Shown piece after piece: positions 33,323 to 48,300 of a stretch of DNA of 64,000 bases. Under the pieces are notes generated by a model, which did no database searches, was not told the DNA's origin, and saw nothing but the letters and a program-made list of their open reading frames with translations. How positions within the stretch are numbered: position 1 is the stretch's first letter; every line of letters begins with the position of its first letter. The stretch covers positions 22,947,637 through 23,011,636 of the forward strand of contig OX243817.1 of NCBI GenBank assembly GCA_945859605.1, in the 5' to 3' direction. Position numbers and translations under genes: made by a program. The DNA is from Lumbricus rubellus (lineage: Eukaryota > Annelida > Clitellata > Crassiclitellata > Lumbricidae).

Positions 33323-36300
33323 ATGGCGATGGCCGCTACGATGGATTGTGGAGTGCAGATACTGGATACGGCTTCAAATCAGATGGAGAAGCCTCATCAT
33401 TACACGTAAGTCAATCCCATTTATTCAGGGTATGATAGGGTGATTATTGAGTGCCATCGTGTATGCTGACGTTCGCGATGTTGCTCTGTTCAGATACCTG
33501 AAAGACTTCCGTACAAAGCAATGTCCAGAGTTTCTGCTGCACAAGTGTACACAGCATCGACCCTTCACGTGCTTCAACTGGCACTTCTCGAATCAGAAAA
33601 GGCGTCGACCAGTGAAGAAGAGAGATGGAACCTTTAACTACAGTTCGGATAACTACTGTTCCAAGTATGACGAAACCACAGGAATGTGCCCCGACGGCGA
33701 TGAGTGAGTTATTCAAACGTTGCTTGAATCCATTGATGTAATTATGGCATATGTAAGAAAGCAATTAAAATTACTTGCTCTTCGAATAATATAGTATGTA
33801 TGGTGTGCCCTAGACTTCAAATTCCCTGCCACTGTAAATGCTTTAAATAGAAATAAAGTAATATTAATTAATTTGTATTCTTTTAGCCATGGCACTGTTA
33901 CCAGAATCGTTTTTGTCCTTTTGCTTATGCACTGTAGCTTGGAGAATTAAAATGCAGTCTGCGGTTAGCAGCAGTAGCATGACCAGGAAAAATTTTGAGC
34001 TCCATAAAATGAGAATAAATTCCTGTCCATATTTACTATGCATACTCCATATGTGACCTAGTGATGCCCATTGAAACTCGGTATTCGTTGAACTTGAAGA
34101 ACTGTACAGTATCTGGACATTGTATATTGTAATTATTTAAATGTATAATGCACGAATGGTTATACCGTTATTGATGTGAATCAGAGGTGTGGATCGTCGG
34201 CTGCCAGGAGGAGATCCAAATGCCTGAAAGTCAAGGAGAAATAGTGAGGGGCTGAGAACCATTTGCTTCTAAGATGACATGTTCAGATATCCAACAGAAC
34301 TGTTCTGAGCCGTCTTTACAGTGTGCTTTGATTTGTTTTTTAACATGGTATGTATGTGCACTTCTTATGGCGCCCCTTCAAGATTCCTGCTGAGAAGTGC
34401 TTCCGACTACAGCGCGGACACTGAATCAGAGTTTCATGCCGAAGCGCTGAGCAATTACAAGTGAAGGACTTGCCCAAGGTCCCTACAAGGCAGCTTGAGG
34501 TGGATTCAAACCTGCAACCCTCCTGCTGCAAGGCAACAAACATACGGTCCACTACACCACCGCACCCCGCATGGTGAATTGGTGGTGAATCATGCCACTA
34601 GTGGTTGTGAGGGTTTTTTAAAATGCGCTCTATAAAAGTTAAGATACATGCATGTTGCGTGTTTTCAGATGTCCATCTCTGCACCGTACTGCGGGCGACA
34701 CAGAGAGGCGCTATCATCTTAGATATTACAAGACGTGTCCGTGTGTATACGAGACAGACTCGAAAGGTCACTGTGTGAAAAATGGGTTGCACTGCGCGTT
34801 TGCACATGGACCTCAGGACCTGCGCAAGCCGGTTTACGACATCCGAGAAGTACAGGCAGCTGAGAACGGAGAGACCCAGGGCATTGCCGAAAGTCCACTT
34901 ACAAACAGTTTGGAAAGTGACAGACTTCTGAATGAAAATCCTGTCTGGAATGGTAAGTTTAACGTTCAGAACTGGTGGCAGAGCTGGCTTTGTTACAAGT
35001 ACCTAGGTAGGTACTCGTAATCTTAGATACTTGGTTTAAGTCATGATGTAAATTGATAACTGGACTGCTTTTCGAAAGATTAACATTATACAAACTTATT
35101 ACCTGTTTTTGTAAGTTCCTGGTGATCATTGTTTACATTGGATATAGAAATTAAAATATTGGAATTTTTAAATTTAAAATCTAAATATGGCTAAAATTGA
35201 CTCTGCTGGAAATGTCAGTGCAGAGCTAGTAGTTGGTGAACGTCTCTAAGGCTGCAGAAGCAACATTCATGACCGTGTGACTTAGAACTGCTAGAGTAAA
35301 AAGTAATGTTTCTTTCAGGTCAACATGCTGTGCGCTGTTGGCTTATGTTGCATGTGCTCCAGCATGGTTTTATTTCAATTGGCCATGTTGCTAAGTGTTG
35401 AAAACAAAGCGTCTATTTGTTTCAGATCCATTTTATGTTCTGGTACACTACAAGACGGAGTTCTGTAACCGCCCACTGCGACTTTGTCGTCAAGGCTACG
35501 CATGTCCATCATATCACAACCCACGAGATAAACGAAGAAGTCCAGCACAGTTTAAATACAGGTAAGACTAGTCTACTTTCCTTAATACAGGTGATTTTGT
35601 GATTTTGTACAGGTTAGATTCAAACAAATCTACTGAATTCATTAAAGTGTCAAAATTCTAATTCACCACTTTATATAGATGGAAATTATTATGAAAGTAT
35701 CTACTCTCTCTCTCTCTCCTGAATAAGAGGACTAAAATAGGTCAGTCAATTGAAAAAAGAGTAACAAAATTATTTAATAAGGGGTCAGTCCATGTGAAAT
35801 CATCAAATATGCAAGGTACCTTGTAACTGACCTATCTCAGAATTGGCTGAAATTTTGCTATTTTGCAGTTTGATATGTTTGTACACCATGTTGAAATTTT
35901 TAGAAGCCCATCATCATGTATCTGCATTTTATGCCATACGGAAGTAGAGGGGGGTGCGAGGCACTTGCGACATGTTACATGTGGAGCATTGTTCAGAGGC
36001 TAATATCTCAGGAATGGATACACATAGACTTGCAAAATTTTGTGATTTAGTACAACTTTTGGTGTACTTTTTGATTCTCTAAATCTTTTTTGATTTAAAC
36101 AAATAGTTTTGCATAAAAATGAGTGCAAAACTGGCCAAAAACAGAGTCGCGAGTCTAAATCGGCGATATTCATGGCATTATAGCTGTAAAAACCACAGAA
36201 ACAATTGCAAATGTTTTACATTTCTGTAATCTACATATAACCCACTCGGCAGATAATAAATCTTGGCCTCCTTACTATGTGTCTTCATCGTTATACGAGT

Positions 36301-39300
36301 CGTCAAAGTTGGTCCGTCCCATGAACTGCTCATCTTTGGCTGCAGGTACTCGAATGTGGGACAACTCATAGAGCAATGCTTTTGGCTTAGTCTTGTAGAG
36401 CTTGAAAAGCCCTTTCCAATGATATATGATATGTCTTCCATATATGAGTCCTTCACATGGTTGCGAATGGTCGAAAAAACGATATTTTGCCCATTCGCGA
36501 CATGTTTTGACTCCGGTGACATGTTTAGAGGCCTGTATCTCTGGAATGGATGCACTTATGGTTGCAAAATTTGGTAATTCTGTACAACTTTTGGTGTACT
36601 TTCAGATTCTGCAATTCATTTTGGATTGAAACAAATACTTTTGCACTAAAATGGGTGCAAAAGTGGTAAAAAAACACAGTCTCAAGTCTAAATCGGAAAT
36701 ATCATGGCATTGTAGCTGTGAAGACCACAAATTGGTGTCGTAGCTGTGAAGATCACAGAAACAATTGCAAATGTTCTACATTTCTGTAATCTACGCATAG
36801 TTCAATCTGTATGTAAAAAATCTTGGCGTATTTACTATAATATGTCTTCATCGTTATACGAGTCGTCAAAGTTGGTCCGTCCCATGAACTGCCTCATCTT
36901 CGGCTGCAGGTACTCGAATGTGGGACAACTCATAGAGCAATGCTTTTGGCTTAGTCTTGTAGAGCTTGAAAAGACCTTTCCAGTGATATATCGTATGTCT
37001 TTCATATATGAGTCCTTCACTTGGTTGAAATAAGGATATTTTGCCCATTTGCGACACGTTTTGACTCCGGTGACATGTTTAGAGGTCAGTATCTCAGGAA
37101 TGGATGCACACATGGTTGCAAAATATGGTAATTCTGTACAACTTTTGGTGGACTTTATGATTCTGTTAATCATTTTGGATTGAAACAAATACTTTTGCAC
37201 TAATATGGGTGAAAAAGTGGTCGAAAACAGTCTCGAGGCTAAATCGGCAATCATTTTCACCACTTTTGCACCCATATTAGAGAAAAACTATTTGTTTCAA
37301 TCCAAAATGATTAATAAAATCATAAAGTCCACCAAAAGTTGTACAGAATTACCAAATTTTGCAACCATATGTGCATCCACTCCAGAGATACAGGCCTCTA
37401 AACATGTCACCGGAGTCAAAACGTGTCGCGAATGGACAAAATATCGTTTTTTCAACCATTCGCAACCATGTGAAGGACTAATTAATGGAAGACATATCAT
37501 ATATCATTGGAAAGGTCTTTTCAAGCTCTACAAGACTAAGCCAAAAGCTTTGCTCTATGAGTTGTCCCACATTCGAGTACCTGCAGCCGAAGATGAGGCA
37601 GTTCATGGGTCGGACCAACTTTGACGACTCGTATAACGATGAAGACATATTATAGTAAATACACCAAGATTTGTTACATACAGATTGAACTATGCGTAGA
37701 TTACAGAAATGTAGAACATTTGCAATTGTTTCTGTGATCTTCACAGCTACGATACCAATTTGTGGTCTTCACAGCTACAATGCCATGATATTTCCGATTT
37801 AGACTTGAGACTGTGTTTTTTTACCACTTTTGCACCCATTTTAGTGCAAAAGTATTTGTTCCAATCCAAAATGAATTGCAGAATCTGAAAGTACACCAAA
37901 AGTTGTACAGAATTACCAAATTTTGCAACCATAAGTGCATCCATTCCAGAGATACAGGCCTCTAGGCATGTCACCGGAGTCAAAACGTGTCGCGAATGGG
38001 CAAAATATCGTTTTTTCGACCATTCGCAACCATGTGAAGGACTCATATATGGAAGACATATCATATATCATTGGAAAGGTCTTTTCAAGCTCTACAAGAC
38101 TAAGCCAAAAGCATTGCTCTATGAGTTGTCCCACATTCGAGTACCTGCAGCCAAAGATGAGCAGTTCATGGGACGGACCAACTTTGACGACTCGTATAAC
38201 GATGAAGACACATAGTAAGGAGGCCAAGATTTATTATCTGCCGAGTGGGTTATATGTAGATTACAGAAATGTAAAACATTTGCAATTGTTTCTGTGGTTT
38301 TCACAGCTATAATGCCATGAATATTGCCGATTTAGACTCGCGACTCTGTTTTTGGCCAGTTTTGCACTCATTTTTATGCAAAACTATTTGTTTAAATCAA
38401 AAAAGATTTAGAGAATCAAAAAGTACACCAAAAGTTGTACTAAATCACAAAATTTTGCAAGTCTATGTGTATCCATTCCTGAGATATTAGCCTCTGAACA
38501 ATGCTCCACATGTAACATGTCGCAAGTGGCTCGCACCCCCCTCTACTTCCGTATGGCATAAAATGCAGATACATGATGATGGGCTGCTAAAAATTTCAAT
38601 ATGGTGTACAAACATATCAAACTGCAAAATAGCAAAATTTCAGCCAATTCTGAGATAGGTCAGTTACAGGCCCTTGGTGATTTCACGTGGACTGACCCTT
38701 AGGCTTAAATTGCAATTCTTCAGAGGTTGTTGTAATATTTATACATGCATTGATATTATCTGAAAGGCTTCCATATTCTGTGTCCCATTTTTGGATTACT
38801 GTCTGCAATGAGCTGACATGATTGTCTGCGTTTTATTTCAGATCTACACCATGTCCCAACGTTAAGCAGGGAGACGAATGGGGTGATCCGTCAAAATGTG
38901 ACACCGGAGACAACTGCAGTTACTGTCACACTAGAACAGAACAGCAATTTCATCTCGAGGTTGTAACTCTTTCATTATTACATATTGTAATGTAATGATG
39001 TAAACTTTGCAAAGTGAGATAATATGATCTTACACGGCAGAGCCAGTTACTTGCAGTCATTGTAAGCCGGTGTCAATATTACTGTGTGTTACGTGACTGT
39101 AGGTTAAGAGGGTAAAACAAAAATACATTATCTTTTATTTTAGTCTTGGAGTAGTTTGGAAGCGCAAAGAATCAGAAGTCACTAACACTGTGTACTCTGT
39201 TGACTTAGTCTTCTGTCCAGTTACTTTGAAAGGTCACATTGATGTCTGGATATGGACAAAGCTGATTGTGATTTTAAACCAGACTATTTAGGTTTTTGGC

Positions 39301-42300
39301 TATGTTAGCATCTAATGTTTCAGATATTAGTTAACAGCTGTGCATATTTTTCATCTGGTTTGCCTTGTATGGCTTTTTGTACCAATACTTTATTTTTTTC
39401 ATTTTTGACAAACATTTTTCATTTGGTTGACTTTGTACTAATAATGTCATATAATTATACAGACTTATTTCATCAATGATTAAACTGATCTTTGGCATCA
39501 GATAAACATGAAAAGAGGTAAGCAAGCTAAGAAAGTTGAGTTAAGATGGGAATGAAATCAGAGAACAGTGAATTCTAAATTTCAGACTTTTTCATCAAGA
39601 AACGTTTTTAACCCATTTGTGTTTTTGTGACTGCACTGCACTGATTATGCTGGCTGGATGTGCCTTTAACTTCTTGATTTTATTGTATTTAATTATTGTT
39701 TGCAGATATACAAGAGCACAAAATGCAATGACATGGTGCAGACTGGCTACTGTCCAAGGGGATTGTTCTGTGCATTTGCACATGTCGAGCGTGAGTATAC
39801 TGTACAGTGTACAGACTACGTCAATCAATCAATCATTTATTTTTGAAACGAATCATTTTTTTACAGTTATACAGTTGCAAATCACATATTAAAGTTCAAA
39901 AATTCAACCAGGGCAGAAATGACTGATCTTTGGTAATAAGGGAAGTGAATATTTCAAGCTTGATACAGCTCGAAATGGTCACTTTATTGCAATAACTTAG
40001 TTGAATAAGCTTTGAAATTGAAATTGTAAGTTAAGATAGTATGCAATAATTTTAGATTTTTGTGTCATAGTCTTATCACTGCTATTGCATTTTTGGGGGA
40101 GATTTCGGCTACATTTGCACTCGCTAGATAGTAGGCTAAGGGCATTCGCATCTTCTCATGGTTGAGATTTAGAAAAATGAAGCTGATTAAGACACTTTGT
40201 GAGGCACGGCGATGTCGAGGTATGTTTGGTGCCTTGGAGCCGGAAGGTTGTGGGTTCAAATCTTCAGGCCACCACGTATGAATCCTGAGCAAGTCCTTCA
40301 CTTTCAATTGCTCATACACTTTGGCGTGAAACACTCTAGTTGGAGCGTCTCTGTGTAGAAATCTTGAAGGAGCGCTACATACATACATACTTCATATTCT
40401 TGCTTACCTCCAGGGACTAACTTTTTGAATGCTCTTCGTTGTCCTCATCTTCTTCTCTTTCTCTTATTCTTCTCTTTCTCTGTCTCCTTCTCCTCCTCAT
40501 ATTTCTCATCATCTACTCCTTTAGAACACTTAAATTTCTGATGATAATCTGTTAGGCATTTAAGATATGACACATAAATGCTTGATGTTATGTCTAAAGA
40601 ATTCATTTTTTTTAACCTACAGAGGAAATGAACATCAAGTGGGACGTATCTCTGGCAAACCACGGGACACCACTGGCAGCGTTTGTGAAGAACGCATTGC
40701 CGTCGATATCAGGCAGCAGCAAAGACGATGGTGACATCGAGGGTGGAGTGAATCTGCCTCAGGCGTGCAACTCAACATCGCAGATGGACGGCGGAGAGAA
40801 ACCTAACGTCATTTCCACTCCTAGGAAGCATTCACTTATTGAATTTGGAGACCTTACCAGGAGAGATGAGGTGAGGAGTTTAGTTATATTCTTGTAGTAT
40901 GATGAAGACTAGTCATTTTTTGCTGACTATATTAAACTACAAACAGGTAAAAATCGACTAATTGCCTTTGTTTTGCTAAAATCGAGCATTATTTCACTAA
41001 TGCATTCATGCCACATAAGCCTGATTCAAACGTCTCACATTTAATATAGTTAAAGGTTTGTCTGATTTCAGATTGTGGGCGACAGTTTTGGTGTAGATCT
41101 GAAAGCAATGGCTTCGTCGAATACAGGATGGGGCGTGGAACCAGTCGTTAAAGCCCGCATGGGTTCCTCGCTTAGCAGCAGCCTCAACGATAGTTTCCTC
41201 TCAAATTTGCAGCCGACCCTGAAGTCAACGGGAATTGACTTGGATGTGGGAATCGCAGTAAGACAGTTTGAGACTGTAATATCTTTCTCATTATTATTGC
41301 ATTGTCATCATCATCAATTTTCATTTATTAAAATAAGCTGAAAGTGTGCAACTTTACAACCTTTTGATTGTGCCTGTCTAGTCTATACTTAAGCCCAGTA
41401 ACCTTTCTCTTTCTGCATGTAAACAGGAGAGAGTACTAGAGAGAAGTTTGGAAATGCCTTGAGCAGTCATCCAGCAGTGTATCTGAAATCTGTGGGTATC
41501 CTATTTAATCTGGTTACAATTTATGGGTACTGCAAGTGAAATCATAGTTAAGTCTTAATCCATTACAGAAGTTGAGTCAAAATCTGGAAAGTCAGAGAAA
41601 TTAGAAGTCGGAAAGTGGGGAGTACGCAAAAAGCGGAAACAGGTTGGTTTAAGTTCTGAATGACATTACATAGCAGACATCCCCATGATACCGGTGGTGT
41701 GCAAACTACAGAACTTTAATTCCAAAGCCCCCGGCAAGCCACTGAGAAATCGTGGGAGTCCAAATCTGTTTTAAAAATGTAAGGCATATCAAGCTGTTTG
41801 TATTCACTAATTCAGTACAGTATTTACTGGTGGCTGATTAAAAAATGCGGGTCGATTAGTGTGCAACGTTTGTAAACTTTTAAACGGATCTTTTAAACTT
41901 TAATTCTGTGCTGTCTAATGAATGTTAGTTGATGTGTTGTTATTTTGGACTTTTGCTATATGGCACTCTTGCCGAAGGATTTTGAACTAAATTTTGTAGT
42001 TTGCGAATCTGATTTATCGATAAATGTATTAAGTAAGATGAATATTTCATGTTGAGCTGTAAGAATTTCAGTCTTCAGGAGGTATTTGTGCTCCTGGTAT
42101 GTTACACAAGTGCATGCAAGCCTGAATGCATTCTGCATGGCATCTACTCTGAGACTACTTGTAAAACTTAGGTAAAATATGTACTATGTATAGTATAAAA
42201 TTTAGCTTCGAAATGAAAATCCAGAGCTCTGTGTTACATTTACTGCAGAGAGATATGCATCTGGGATAACATTGTTATGTTGGATGGTAATCTGTTAACT

Positions 42301-45300
42301 GTTGGAGCCTGCCAGTGGTGCCTTTACAATTGCCTGGGCATTGTGTTTGTGTAGTTGCAGTTTAACGTCACTGTGTGGTAACAAAGACCATTAGCGACGC
42401 CCTCCTCCTTTATCCACGCTTGGGACTGGCACTGGCAGAGTGCGACCAGTGGCGGAGTTGCCTGGGCATTGATTTTACTAGTGAGCATTTGTTCTTTTTT
42501 GTAAGGTACTTAAAGGTGTCACATTAAATGCAACTTTGACTGAAATTTTTAAAATGAGCAATCATCTCAAGCTTTGTAAATTCTCTTCTGTTTCAGCCGG
42601 GTCCCTTCAGACAGAGCACAATGTCAGTTGGTTCTTACCAGCAGTACCAGCAACAGCAGAACAGGGCCAACAAGCCATTCCAGTTCTCCGGCTACAATTC
42701 CGGTAGTCCGGTTACGTCAAGGTACTTTCCATCTTCTGGTTCGAGGCCTGCCACATCGGCCAATCCTCTGCCACCATCCGTGCTCTTTGCTGTCACTCAG
42801 CAGCAACAGCAGCAGCAGATGCAACAGCAGCAACAGCTGCAGCAGCAGCAACAACACCAGCTGCAGCAGTTGCAACAGCAACAGCGGGAGATGCTACAGG
42901 CCGGTGCTCCGCCAGGCATACCAACTGCGTTTTTCCGAGGAGGAGAGGCGGCGGAAGCAGTTAGAGGTAACGGGATTGTTCATAAGCGATCTGGGCTGAC
43001 CATAAATTATCTTTCTTCTGGAACTCGTGTATCATGTGATACTTTACTATTGATTGATTGATTCGTTCATTCATTCATTTTTCCCAAATACCTGGCTGAC
43101 GTTAAACTTCACCCTCACTCAGTTTCCCCCACTGTCCACTTCGTTCATCCAACAGACTTGACCTATCTTTCCATAGACAATGTATGGTCAATGGTCATTG
43201 TAATCATTTTCAGCTCTACGTTCAGTAAAAAAGTGAAGCATAAATTTTGAAATATCTTCATAATGCTGACAGGGATATGAACCAGGTCCTTTTAGATATG
43301 TTAATTCGCTCATTCTTCACGAGACTTATTTTGCGTTTTAGGCCGATCAGATGATGACCTTGATTTGAACTTGTCCGACTTAAACTCGGCTCTCGATCAG
43401 GAATTTGAAAAGGAGTCGGATCTGAATCTCATGAATCGTTCCTACGAAGATCGACTGTCGTCAGCAGCTCGTATGTCTTAACGTGTTTAAGTCTTAACGT
43501 GTTTAAGTCTTAACGTGTTTAAGTCTTAACGTGTTTAGGTCGTAACGTGTTTAAGTCTTAACGTGTTTACGTCTTAACGTGTTTAAGTATTAACGTGTTT
43601 AAGTTTTAACGTGTTTATATCTTAACGTGTTTAAGTCTTAACGTGTTTAAGTATTAACGTGTTTAAGTCTTAACGTGTTTATGTCTTAACGTGTTTAAGT
43701 ATTAACGTGTTTAAGTATTAACGTGTTTAAGTATTAACGTGTTTAAGTATTAACGTGTTTAAGTCTTAGCGTGTTTATGTCTTAACGTGTTTAAGTATTA
43801 ACGTGTTTAAGTATTAACGTGTTTAAGTCTTAACATGTTTAAGTCTCAATGTGTTTAAGTATTAACGTGTTTAAGTCTTAACGTGTTTAAGTCTTAACGT
43901 GTTTAAGTATTAACGTGTTTAAGTATTAACGTGTTTCAGTCTTAACAACATGTTTAAGTCTTAACAACGTGTTTAAGTCTTAACGTGTTTAAGTCTTAAC
44001 GTGTTTAAGTCTTAACGTTTTGTTGTTCAACAAGTTAACGTTTTCAGAAGATGTTTACTTTGTAACGTTATTGATGCTGACTTTCTGTTTAAGATATTAT
44101 TAGTTAATAATATTTCAATTAAAATATTTTTTGCAATTAAATTAATTTGTGTTTGGAACAGAATGGCTTTAATTAAATGTAAGTGGGAAATAAAATGTAG
44201 ATTATAGATTGTCTGTTTTCAGTTATATTCTGTCTGGTGAAACCTATTTGGGGATTTTCTAAATTTATAGTCATCATCGTCGTCGTCAACATCATCATCA
44301 TCATCATCAATTGCTGATGCCAGCTAAATTTATATTACAAGTGCATAGATAGAACTTTGAAGTTCAAGTTCAAAATTGTGTTTGTCTGCCACAGGAAAAT
44401 ACACATCTGGAAGCAGTGTGATGTTGTTTTAGGTCTTAGAAAGAAGTGGATAACTAATAGCTTTTTTGTGTCTACTTTCAACCACTTGATTTGTGCTAAA
44501 GTTGGAAACAATTGATAGCCTATGGTGCTGTTATGCATCACTGACTTTTGAAATGAGTTGAAGCTTTTTCGTACAACACCAAGTAGCAATCGATGTTACA
44601 GTTCCTCCAGCCAAAACATTAGTAGGAATACAACGGATAGAGCAAAAGGACAAATCCTGCCAATTTCACCGAACACATTATTTGTTTTGTTTTCAGCCTT
44701 CCACTGTGCTGCCGCTGCAATGCCAGTGATGGTACCAGCCGAGACAAAAGATGCCATAAAGCAGCAGCTGCAGTCACCACCCATCAGTTCTCCTCTCGGA
44801 AATTTTGCCACCACAATGTTTGGTCCTCAGCAGAATCAACCTCAGCAGCAGCAACAGCAGCAGCAGCAGCTGCCGCCTGATCATCTTAGGCAGGAGGTAG
44901 GCAGCTCTGAGATCTGTTGACAGTTACATTACGTTGTAGGTGAGTGAGTAAGTAATCTTTATGACTTAATATTGGCCTTGTAGCATCATGCTTGATGGAA
45001 TCAAATGCCTTGTGAAAGTCCACAAAACATGTATAGACAGGCTGGTTTTTCTTTTGGCTTTTTTGTGAAATCAATTTTAACGTCAGTAAAGAAATCTTTA
45101 TAGCAGCATGAGGCAGACGCCCATTCTTTGCTACAAATATGCATACAGTGTCATACAGATATATGCACGCAGTGACCATTCTGTATGCGTCTTGTAAGTA
45201 AGGTTACTGAGGTATTAAGTTTAGGCAATTTGGAGGACAACTGAGCCAAGCTGCAACATGATTGCAAGTCTATAGTTGATTGAAGACGATTAACTAACAC

Positions 45301-48300
45301 TAGTGTATCGCATGTTTGATTGAATATGCATAGTTGGCAGAATAATAATCACCTGTGGAAAATCATATGTTGCTTCTGGTCCGTGACCATGCCTGTCGTC
45401 TAGCAGTGTCCCTCGATCCCGGCGGCCATTTTTCTCCAATTTCCCCTTTTCCTCCCAGTTCCCTCTTGCTTTTCATCTCCCTTCCTGAGTGCACTTCTGC
45501 CTTCATTTCATCTGTTTGTGTTTTCCCTGCTTGCTCTATCCCATTGCCTTGCTCTCTGCCTCTATTTTTCTGCTCCCTACATTCCTCCCACTCCCCCTAC
45601 TGCCTTCTTCCCCCTGACCTCTTTTTCTGACCTCTGCAGTGGTGTAATTTCATGCACCATACACACTAACTGAACCAATACTAACTGGGTCGTAGTCTGA
45701 CCGTACTAGTGGGCCGACCAAAGGACCATGACTACACGTGTCTGAGCGTTTTCTATATTTAAACACTTGAAAGGATCACAGTTTGGAGAATTAGTACAGT
45801 GGCCAAGGGCAATGAGTTACCAAATTTACCATCATTCCGTTACATCATGGAAGTTGTGCATGAACCCAGGTTTGTTGTATTTTGTATTTCTGCAAACTCA
45901 TAGACCGTAAGAAAGGTTCAGTTTATGTTGCTGTGAATTGTACATGAGAATTTTTTGAAAACAAGAACAAATTTGGTGCTGGATAAGAATCAAAATGTAT
46001 TTGGAACAAATTTGAAATTAGGTTTTTATAGTTTGTACCAATCACAAGATAACAGTTTCATTTCTGTACTGAGAATTTACAAACTTTGCAAAAGTCGTGG
46101 TACATTTTAGTTGTGTGTCATTTAAGGCGTGTGAAGCGTGGAAAAAAGAAGCGGAGAAACAGGAGAGACTACTGAAGCAGGTCGAGGAAGAGCGAGACTT
46201 TGCCGTGAAAATCAGAGATAATGTGAGAACAGAGAACTTCAATTCTCCGCCTGTTGCATATCATTTCATTGTATTGTATCTAATATATAAGGTGTCTCAT
46301 ATGTAAGGTCAAAAGTCATGAGAGACTGATGACATTCAAACAAGCTTGGGTCTTTTCGGTGAAAACTTTGTGAAAAAATGTCTTGGGTTAATTAATTTGA
46401 GGTCCGTGTGCATTATTCGAATGGCTCTACAGAGGTTGTTGCAATGTTGCTGGCAGATTTGGGCTTTGGGTTACTTTCAGTGGATGTCCTGTGCGCTAGA
46501 TATCAAAGCTAGTGTTGGTAGATAAGATCAATAGTTACAGTACAAATAGTGTAACTTGACATGAAGGAGACTAGTACGAACAGTTTGTGTAATCTGAATT
46601 TTCGCGTTGAGCATATGAGCAACGGTTGATTGGTGGGCGACATTTGATTATTGACGACAATGTTAAACATCGTTAGGCAGTGTGATGCAAAAATAAACTA
46701 GGCATGCTAGTAATTAGCTGGTGACCAAAATTTCTAATGTTTTCCAGTGCTGTATCATTATTACAAAACTTCTGACTAAGCTAATTGCACCACAACACAC
46801 CATAGGGAAAATCAACAAATTGTCAATAAATACACAAAGGACACAAAACTGTCCCTAATTTAAATCGTGCAACAACATGGTTTCAACAGGAAATAATTGT
46901 GTAAACTGGAAATATAAATGGTCCGTTAAATTAGCTAATATAATTAAGTTAAGTTTGGGCAAGAATTGGATACGATTTTTTTGAATTGGGTGAATTTCCG
47001 TAACGTTGCAGGCGCTGTCAAAAGTTGCCGAGATGAAGCACGAGATTGAGATGCTGAGCGGAGGAGGAGGTCCACCGGTGCTGCATTGTCTCCAACAAGA
47101 CGTCGATTTCCAGCAGATGCCATTGTCCACGCTGCAGCAGATACGCGCAACGCTTCAGCATGACTACAACGTACTTGGACAGGTTATTTTCGTCTAAGCC
47201 CAAAAGAGCCATGGTACCATGGCTTAACCCTTTAATGCCAGAGGGTATAGGATATCCCTCCCATACCATTTACTACCATCTCGGCATTAAAGGGTTAAAA
47301 TGTGGCTGGACGGTTATGGACGGCGTCCAGGCACTTATTTTCTTATCTCAATGTTGTCCTGCCACTTATTTGGACAGCAGAGCGTGGAGAAGTGATGAGC
47401 ATCCAGGCATTTCTTTTTCTACACTTTAAGCACTGTATGGTACCACGCCAAAACACCAGTTGCTGTTATGTCTTGCTGGCAAAAAGTTAACATGCAACGC
47501 TACTCCGTTTGGGTTCTAAACATACTTTGAAAATAGGCAGTAAATGTTTAGGAGGCAGAGTTATTAAGATATTTAATGCAATCATGCGTTTATTCATTTA
47601 TCTTCTGCTACTGTCTAACCGGTCTTGCACTCTAAGTTGTTGTAATTTTTACATTAATTTAGCACTTAAGCCTGTGGCGATGATTATCCTCTATCTAGGT
47701 AATTAGATATTAATTAGATAGTATCGTCATTAAAAATTGGTTTAGTGGTTGTGAATACTGTTGCTGTTATTCGTCCCTTCCCCCCTTCCTGCACTGGTTC
47801 CTTATCTAACAGACATGTTATTGAAGATTAGATGATCAACATGTATCTGTCTGGTGGCAATGCATCTTGAAATAATTTGAATAACACATTCCTCTGCACT
47901 TCTGCACTGCTTTTTGTACAAATCTTCGTTGTACATTTCTGGCATTGGCAGGGAAAAGTTACCTATTAGTCTCCGTAATGAACTTCTTTGTCTTTCTTAG
48001 CCCCTTTTCCGCAAGCGTTTGAAAACCATTCTCTTTGATTATGGTTTGGTGTCCGGTCGGGAGCACCTCTGAGGAGTTCTCTTGAAGTGGCACTATATAA
48101 ATGTTCGATTACAATATAAACCCTGCTGAAGAATATGGAAGAGATCAAAGCAACATCAGTATAGAATTTAGTCTACTAGATGGTATATAATTTATGTGAT
48201 AAAGTGAAAAATTTCCAACAATTTCCAACTGCATAAACTAAGCTTCTGCTGATAGTCGTTTTTGTATGAATTTTAGAAATTGGCCGAGATGAACTTGTGC

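Noticed and set aside
35991..38312. Open frames of 104-146 codons in both arms of the foldback, possible transposase pieces
   Set aside because: Frames are present on both strands and in different phases in different units, with no family motif. They follow from stop-poor repeated sequence.
41429..41642. Possible extra UNK exons: a short GAGAGAGTACTAG frame at 41,429 and an open 73-bp AAGTTG...ACAG segment at 41,570
   Set aside because: The first hits a stop after 11 codons. The second is open in phase 0 but ends in phase 1 and would break the frame into the 42,597 exon. Exon 8 joins 42,597 directly in phase.
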